Shown piece after piece: positions 60,401 to 64,000 of a stretch of DNA of 64,000 nucleotides. Under the pieces are notes generated by a model that was given only the letters and a program-made list of their open reading frames with translations, did no database searches and was not told the origin of the DNA. Position 1 is the stretch's first letter, and each line of letters starts with the position of its first letter. Position numbers and translations under genes: made by a program. Source of the DNA: Lumbricus rubellus (taxonomy: Eukaryota > Annelida > Clitellata > Crassiclitellata > Lumbricidae); NCBI GenBank assembly GCA_945859605.1, contig OX243824.1:29814448-29878447 (forward strand). The letters run 5' to 3'.

Positions 60401-63400
60401 CGACGAAACGACTACATCTTCGTCGACTGCTAAACCGACCGCCACAGAACAAACGACGTCTGTCTTTGGCACCACCATGACCGACGAAACGACTACATCT
60501 TCGTCGACTGCTACACCGACCGCCACAGAACAAACGACGTCTGTCATTGGCACCACCAAGACCGACGAAACGACTACATCTTCGTCGACTGCTACAACGA
60601 CCACCACAGAACAAACGACGTCTGTCAGTGGCACCACCAAGACCGACGAAACGACTACATCTTCGTCGACTGCTACACCGACCGCCACAGAACAAACGAC
60701 GTCTGTCATTGGCACCACCAAGACCGACGAAACGACTACATCTTCGTCGACTGCTACACCGACCGCCACAGAACAAACGACGTCTGTCATTGGCACCACC
60801 AAGACCGACGAAACGACTACATCTTCGTCGACTGCCACACCGATCGCCACAGAACAAACGACGTCTGTCATTGGCACCACCAAGACCGACGAAACGACTA
60901 CGTCTTCGTCGACTGCTACACCGACCACCACAGAACAAACGACGTCTGTCCTTGACACCACCAAGACCGACGAAACGACTACATCTTCGTCGACTGCTAC
61001 ACCGACCGCCACAGAACAAACGACGTCTGTCATTGGCACCACCAAGACCGACGAAACGACTACATCTTCGTCGACTGCTACACCGACCACCACAGAACAA
61101 TCGACGTCTGTCATTGGCACCACCAAGACCGACGAAACGACTACATCTTCGTCGACTGCTACACCGACCGCCACAGAACAAGCGACCTCTGTCCTTGATA
61201 CCAACAAGACCGACGAAACGACTACATCTTCGTCGACTGCTACACCGACCGCCACAGAACAAACGACGTCTGTCAGTGGCACCACCAAGACCGACGAAAC
61301 GACTACATCTTCGTCGTCTGCTACAACGACCGCCACAGAAATATCGACGTCTTTCATTGGCACCACCAAGACCGACGAAACGACTACATCTTCGTCGACT
61401 GCTACACCGACCGCCACAGAACAAACGACGTCTGTCATTGGCACCACCAAGACCGACGAAACGACTACATCTTCGTCGACTGCTACACCGACCGCTACAG
61501 AACAAACGACGTCTGTCATTGGCACCACCAAGACCGACGAAACGACTACATCTTCGTCGACTGCTAAACCGACCGCCACAGAACAAACGACGTCTGTCCT
61601 TGGCACCACCATGACCGACGAAACGACTACATCTTCGTCGACTGCTACACCGACCGCCACAGAACAAGCGACGTCTGTCATTGGCATCACCAAGACCGAC
61701 GAAACGACTACATCTTCGTCGACTGCTACACCGACCACCACAGAACAAACGACGTCTGTCAGTGGCACCACCAAGACCGACAAAACGACTACATCTTCGT
61801 CGACTGCTACACCGACCGCCACAGAACAAACGACGTCTGTCATTGGCACCACCAAGACCGACGAAACGACTACATCTTCGTCGACTGCTACACCGACCGC
61901 CACAGAACAAACGACGTCTGTCATTGGCACCACCAAGACCGACGAAACGACTACATCTTCGTCGACTGCCACACCGATCGCCACAGAACAAACGACGTCT
62001 GTCATTGGCACCACCAAGACCGACGAAACGACTACGTCTTCGTCGACTGCTACACCGACCACCACAGAACAAACGACGTCTGTCCTTGGCACCACCAAGA
62101 CCGACGAAACGACTACATCTTCGTCGACTGCTACACCGACCGCCACAGAACAAACGACGTCTGACATTGGCACCACCAAGACCGACGAAACGACTACATC
62201 TTCGTCGACTGCTACACCGACCACCACAGAACAAACGACGTCTGTCAGTGGCACCACCAAGACCGACAAAACGACTACATCTTCGTCGACTGCTACACCG
62301 ACCGCCACAGAACAAGCGACCTCTGTCCTTGATACCAACAAGACCGACGAAACGACTACATCTTCGTCGACTGCTACACCGACCACCACAGAACAAACGA
62401 CGTCTGTCAGTGGCACCACCAAGACCGACGAAACGACTACATCTTCGTCGACTGCTACACCGACCGCCACAGAACAAGCGACCTCTGTCCTTGATACCAA
62501 CAAGACCGACGAAACGACTACATCTTCGTCGACTGCTACACCGACCGCCACAGAACAAACGACGTCTGTCATTGGCACCACCAAGACCGACGAAACGACT
62601 ACATCTTCGTCAACTGCTACACCGACCGCCACAGAACAAACGACGTCTGTCATTGGCACCACCAAGACCGACGAAACGACTACATCTTCGTCGACTGCTA
62701 CACCGACCGCCACAGAACAAACGACGTCTGTCATTGGCACCACCAAGACCGACGAAACGACTACATCTTCGTCGTCTGCTACAACGACCGCCACAGAAAT
62801 ATCGACGTCTGTCATTGGCACGCCCAAGACCGACGAAACGACTACATCTTCGTCGACTGCTACACCGACCGCCACAGAACAAACGACGTCTGTCATTGGC
62901 ACCACCAAGACCGACGAAACGACCACATCTTCGTCGACTGCTACACCGACCGCTACAGAACAAACGACGTCTGTCATTGGCACCACCATGACCGACGAAA
63001 CGACTACATCTTCGTCGACTGCTACACCGACCGCCACAGCACAAACGACGTCTGTCATTGGCACCACCAAGACCGACGAAACGACTACATCTTCGTCGAC
63101 TGCTACACCGACCACCACAGAACAAACGACGTCTGTCAGTGGCACCACCAAGACCGTCGAAACGACTACATCTTCGTCGACTGCTACACCGACCGCCACA
63201 GAACAAACGACGTCTGTCATTGGCACCACCAAGACCGACGAAACGACTACATCTTCGTCCACTGCTACACCGACCGCCACAGAACAAACAACGTCTGTCA
63301 TTGGCACCACCAAGACCGACGAAACGACTACATCTTCGTCGACTGCTACACCGACCGCCACAGAACAAACGACGTCTGTCATTGGCACCACCAAGACCGA

Positions 63401-64000
63401 CGAAACGACTACATCTTCGTCGACTGCTACACCGATCGCCACAGAACAAACGACGTCTGTCATTGGCACCACCAAGACCGACGAAACGACTACGTCTTCG
63501 TCGACTGCTACACCGACCACCACAGAACAAACGACGTCTGTCCTTGACACCACCAAGACCGACGAAACGACTACATCTTCGTCGACTGCTACACCGACCG
63601 CCACAGAACAAGCGACGTCTGTCATTGGCACCACCAAGACCGACGAAACGACTACATCTTCGTCGACTGCTACACCGACCACCACAGAACAAACGACGTC
63701 TGTCAGTGGCACCACCAAGACCGACGAAACGACTACATCTTCGTCGACTGCTACACCGACCGCCACAGAACAAGCGACGTCGGTCATTGGCACCACCAAG
63801 ACCGACGAAACGACTACATCATCGTCGACTGCTACACCGACCGCCACAGAACAAACGACGTCTGTCCTTGACACCACTAAGACCGACGAAACGACTACAT
63901 CTTCGGCGACTGCTACACCGACCGCCACAGAACAAACGACGTCTGTCACTGGCACCACCAAGACCGACGAAACGACTACGTCTTCGTCGACTGCTACACC
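1..64000 (+). CDS. Giant Thr/Ser-rich mucin-like tandem-repeat protein, internal fragment (both ends outside window)
   Basis: Seen: one frame (codons at 3-5 through 63996-63998) is open for 21,332 codons with no stop. The protein is a chain of 27-residue units, TTSVIGTTKTDE followed by TTTSSSTATPTATEQ. Each unit has 12 Thr, 4 Ser, 1 Pro, 1 Lys, 1 Asp and 2 Glu, so it is anionic and about 2.7 kDa. No start region, signal peptide, membrane segment, anchor or folded domain lies in the window. The in-frame ATGs (261, then 27 inside repeat units from 1005 to 62988) are repeat variants, not convincing starts. Known: Ser/Thr/Pro-rich tandem repeats of this type are usually extended, O-glycosylated stalks of secreted or surface proteins. 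Inferred: mucin-like extracellular role. Coding is supported because all length variants are multiples of three and none of roughly 4,700 near-stop codons has become a stop. Alternatives are a bacterial giant surface protein, or a satellite that is open by chance (less likely). I do not recognise a named gene. Confidence 0.85.
459..539 (+). repeat. Hybrid unit joining the divergent flank to the 81-bp array
   Basis: The first half (TTAVFSTTKTEE) is the 78-bp flank type. The second half (TTTSSSTATPTATEQ) is the main 81-bp type, including the extra Thr codon and Ala in place of Gly. This is the footprint expected from an in-register recombination between the two unit families, and it marks the left border of the homogenised array. 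Confidence 0.85.
864..899 (+). repeat. 36-bp mini-unit, copy 1
   Basis: Twelve codons reading TSSTATPTATEQ: a unit that has lost 15 codons between its first Thr and the SSS tract. It follows a unit with the unusual start SVLSATKSDE and lies 141 bp before the Met codon at 1005. Confidence 0.95.
2160..3779 (+). repeat. Nested tandem higher-order repeat: 11 units followed by a 9-unit copy
   Basis: The block at 2160-3050 (891 bp, 11 units) is followed by 3051-3779 (729 bp, 9 units) with the same order of variants. Both begin with a TCATCG unit carrying ACG GAA, then VIG units, a GTC CTC GAC unit and a TCATCCTCG unit. The second copy lacks two units near its end. The same 11 plus 9 arrangement recurs at 17010-17900 and 17901-18629, so the pair formed before the larger block was duplicated. 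Confidence 0.8.
7380..7415 (+). repeat. 36-bp mini-unit, copy 2
   Basis: Same 12-codon deletion form after an SVLSATKSDE unit, again 141 bp before an in-frame ATG (7521). The shared context shows common descent with the other copies. Confidence 0.95.
9360..9395 (+). repeat. 36-bp mini-unit, copy 3
   Basis: Same mini-unit after an SVLSATKSDE unit, 141 bp before the ATG at 9501. Confidence 0.95.
9976..10461 (+). repeat. Six-unit tandem duplication, left copy
   Basis: A 486-bp, six-unit block repeated directly at 10462-10947. Both copies carry the rare GTA AGT codons (9972 and 10458) and a rare Cys codon TGC (10140 and 10626), each pair exactly 486 bp apart. Confidence 0.85.
10462..10947 (+). 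repeat. Six-unit tandem duplication, right copy
   Basis: Direct repeat of the preceding 486 bp. It differs at a few codons, for example CCT replaced by GCT in the STPT unit near 10,749. Confidence 0.85.
10980..13300 (+). repeat. Higher-order block repeated at 15.6-17.9 kb, copy 1
   Basis: Variant order matches 15,633-17,900 at an offset of 4,572 bp (56 units plus one 36-bp mini-unit) for most of its length. The left end of the second copy is one unit shorter. Within the block an 18-unit sub-block (1,458 bp) is repeated from 10,980 to 12,438. An AGG codon (Arg for Lys) near 11,608 recurs near 13,066, 16,180 and 17,638. Confidence 0.7.
14256..14291 (+). repeat. 36-bp mini-unit, copy 4
   Basis: Same mini-unit and context, but with GCC rather than GCT as the Ala codon before ACA. 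This is a silent change that separates it from the other five copies. Confidence 0.95.
15633..17900 (+). repeat. Higher-order block repeated from 11.0-13.3 kb, copy 2
   Basis: Same unit order as 10,980-13,300. It overlaps the left part of the larger 16.7-24.3 kb block, showing that different duplication events used overlapping segments. Confidence 0.7.
16686..24303 (+). repeat. Higher-order block, copy 2 (about 7.6 kb)
   Basis: Same succession of variant units as 1.8-9.0 kb. It is longer mainly because of about five extra units between the KTVETT marker at 20802 and the mini-unit at 22716. Those extra units include a VLDTNKT unit and a VLD/VTG run that copy 1 lacks. Confidence 0.75.
22716..22751 (+). 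repeat. 36-bp mini-unit, copy 5
   Basis: Same mini-unit. Its upstream unit reads SVLSATKTDE, so the AGC (Ser) seen in the other five has the array-consensus ACC (Thr) here, suggesting local conversion toward consensus. Confidence 0.95.
26154..26189 (+). repeat. 36-bp mini-unit, copy 6 (last one seen)
   Basis: Same mini-unit after SVLSATKSDE, 141 bp before the ATG at 26295. The spacing of Met units from here to 62,988 is always an exact multiple of 81, so no further mini-unit exists between those points. Confidence 0.95.
27531..30968 (+). repeat. Higher-order block, copy 3 (partial, about 3.4 kb)
   Basis: Matches copy 2 at a constant offset of 9,630 bp, from 17,901 to about 21.3 kb. Shared landmarks are the Met units at 28968 and 30264 (16 units apart, as in copies 1 and 2) and the KTVETT unit at 30432. 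It carries private changes such as a Leu for Pro (ACA CTG ACC) near 29,250 and Gln for Glu (GAC CAA) near 30,597. Confidence 0.75.
31131..37610 (+). repeat. Macro-duplication, left copy (80 units, 6,480 bp)
   Basis: Followed immediately by its direct copy. Landmarks shared at an offset of 6,561 bp are the Met codons 32694/39255, 35367/41928 and 36501/43062, the GITKT unit at about 36,571/43,132 and the Asn-Lys-Thr sites 37227/43788 and 37389/43950. Left of 32,022 the offset is 6,480 bp because this copy has lost one unit there. Confidence 0.85.
32022..32102 (+). repeat. Hybrid unit at a one-unit (81-bp) loss
   Basis: This unit begins SVIGTT, like the unit at 38,502, but continues with the ACG AAG and TCATCCTCG signature of the next unit at 38,583. 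Relative to the right copy, two units have been fused into one. Confidence 0.8.
37206..37772 (+). repeat. Asn-Lys-Thr sequon cluster 1
   Basis: Four units with DTNKT have Asn codons at 37227, 37389, 37632 and 37713, interleaved mostly with SVSG units (partly a 162-bp two-unit period). Asn-X-Thr is the N-glycosylation sequon. Use of the sites is inferred only if the protein enters a eukaryotic secretory pathway. Confidence 0.7.
37611..37691 (+). repeat. Hybrid junction unit of the macro-duplication
   Basis: The left half is the ATSVLDTNKT type (as at 44,172, the corresponding point at the end of the right copy). The right half has ACT ACG TCT, as in the unit at 31,131 that begins the left copy. 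This is the expected product of unequal exchange in register within one unit. Confidence 0.75.
37611..44171 (+). repeat. Macro-duplication, right copy (81 units, 6,561 bp)
   Basis: Starts at a hybrid unit and runs in register with the left copy to about 44,171. The number of 81-bp units being 81 is a coincidence. A few differences from the left copy exist, such as CCG AAC ACA in place of CAG AAC AAA near 42,385. Confidence 0.85.
42900..49200 (+). repeat. Higher-order segment repeated at 54.5-60.8 kb, copy 1
   Basis: Matches the second copy at a constant offset of 11,583 bp (143 units). Private variants shared by both are a Phe codon TTC for Thr (45570 and 57153), GAA TCG ACT near 45,420 and 57,003, TCC ACC near 45,195 and 56,778, and ACG GCT near 47,547 and 59,130. 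Ends are approximate; the match stops inside the unit near 49,207. Confidence 0.85.
43767..44414 (+). repeat. Asn-Lys-Thr sequon cluster 2
   Basis: Asn codons at 43788, 43950, 44193 and 44355, spaced 162, 243 and 162 bp. The same spacing recurs 11,583 bp downstream. Confidence 0.7.
49300..51200 (+). repeat. KTVETT-containing block, related to 45.0, 56.6 and 62.8 kb
   Basis: The KTVETT marker at 49710 and the units after it match 45.0-46.6 kb (offset 4,617 bp) and 56.6-58.2 kb. The stretch before it, including a Met unit at 49542 not preceded by the usual TAKPT unit, matches the segment ending with the Met unit at 62988 (offset 13,446 bp, 166 units). Confidence 0.7.
54480..60790 (+). repeat. 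Higher-order segment repeated from 42.9-49.2 kb, copy 2
   Basis: Same order of about 78 units as copy 1, including the Met units at 54645, 56508 and 60477 (43062, 44925 and 48894 in copy 1). Differences include Asp for Val (TCT GAC) near 55,197, which copy 1 lacks but 37,051 and 62,161 share, indicating mixed ancestry. Confidence 0.85.
55350..55997 (+). repeat. Asn-Lys-Thr sequon cluster 3
   Basis: Asn codons at 55371, 55533, 55776 and 55938: the downstream copy of cluster 2, with identical spacing. Confidence 0.7.
62316..62558 (+). repeat. Asn-Lys-Thr sequon cluster 4 (short form)
   Basis: Only two DTNKT units (Asn at 62337 and 62499), against four at the matching places near 43.8 and 55.4 kb. 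This shows gain or loss of two-unit steps within an otherwise similar context. Confidence 0.7.
62750..64000 (+). repeat. Copy of the 49.3 kb block running off the right edge
   Basis: Repeats the order seen from about 49.3 kb: the EIS unit, the Met unit at 62988, the ATAQ unit near 63,039, the KTVETT unit at 63156 and a GCG (Ala) in the SSS tract near 63,905. The array clearly continues past the window. Confidence 0.75.

Larger units (their letters stand above)
540..64000 (+). repeat. Main 81-bp coding tandem array (780 complete units plus a partial unit at 63936-64000)
   Basis: Unit starts fall at 540, 621, 702 and 783, then every 81 bp from 900, shifted only by 36-bp mini-units. The left edge, 781 full 81-bp units including 459-539, six mini-units and the last 65 bp sum exactly to 64,000. 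The consensus has 25 A, 29 C, 15 G and 12 T (54% GC, strong C over G skew). It contains one GTCGAC and one GACGTC palindrome per unit. Variation is concentrated at the three residues after Ser3: VIG, VLD, VSG, VTG, VLG, VFG, VLS and VIS. Further variable positions are the TPTAT segment (TPTTT, TPIAT, PTPTAT) and the residue after EQ (T, A or S). The order of variants defines nested higher-order repeats. Confidence 0.97.

Noticed and set aside
1..64000. CRISPR array
   Set aside because: Units abut with no unique spacers, and variation is by point changes inside a coding unit. No leader or cas genes are present.
1..64000. Non-coding satellite or centromeric repeat
   Set aside because: Higher-order structure is satellite-like, but the constant frame, three-base length changes and absence of stops favour coding. 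Not fully excluded without RNA evidence.
1..64000. tRNA, rRNA, mobile elements, terminators, promoters or additional genes
   Set aside because: No stretch departs from the repeat unit, so there is no room for another feature anywhere in the window.

Overview
The window is one uninterrupted tandem-repeat array lying inside a single reading frame. On the + strand, the frame whose codons start at positions divisible by three (first full codon 3-5) stays open from edge to edge. It holds 21,332 complete codons with no stop, and neither a start region nor a terminus is present. The repeat unit is 81 bp (27 codons). Its consensus reads TTSVIGTTKTDE in the first half and TTTSSSTATPTATEQ in the second. 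About 59% of residues are Thr or Ser, with one Pro, four charged residues (net -2) and almost no Cys or aromatic residues. This is the composition of a mucin-like, probably heavily O-glycosylated, extracellular or cell-surface stalk. The fragment alone would be about 2.1 MDa before glycosylation.

Layout. Positions 1-458 hold six older-looking units of 75 or 78 bp (Glu-Glu instead of Asp-Glu, STGT instead of STAT). Positions 459-539 are a hybrid unit. From 540 to the right edge the array is strictly 81 bp, 781 complete units counting the hybrid, except for six 36-bp mini-units at 864, 7380, 9360, 14256, 22716 and 26154. This accounts for every base of the window. The array is a nested mosaic of higher-order repeats. 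A block at about 1.8-9.0 kb recurs at 16.7-24.3 kb and partly at 27.5-31.0 kb. A block of about 6.5 kb is duplicated head to tail at 31,131-37,610 and 37,611-44,171. A segment of about 6.3 kb at 42.9-49.2 kb recurs at 54.5-60.8 kb. Unit variants separate a left domain (up to about 30 kb: mini-units, Trp and Cys units, STPTPT units) from a right domain (SVSG units, GITK units, clusters of Asn-Lys-Thr sequons).

Organism. The window contains no RNA gene, promoter, second gene or terminator, so the host cannot be assigned. A Thr/Ser-rich mucin-like array fits a eukaryotic secreted or surface protein best, but giant bacterial surface proteins also carry such repeats. CpG is dense (9 per 81-bp unit) and well preserved, which argues against a genome with heavy germline CpG methylation.

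There is no multi-gene system here. The interest lies in the size of the frame, its strict maintenance, and the readable record of in-register unequal exchange.
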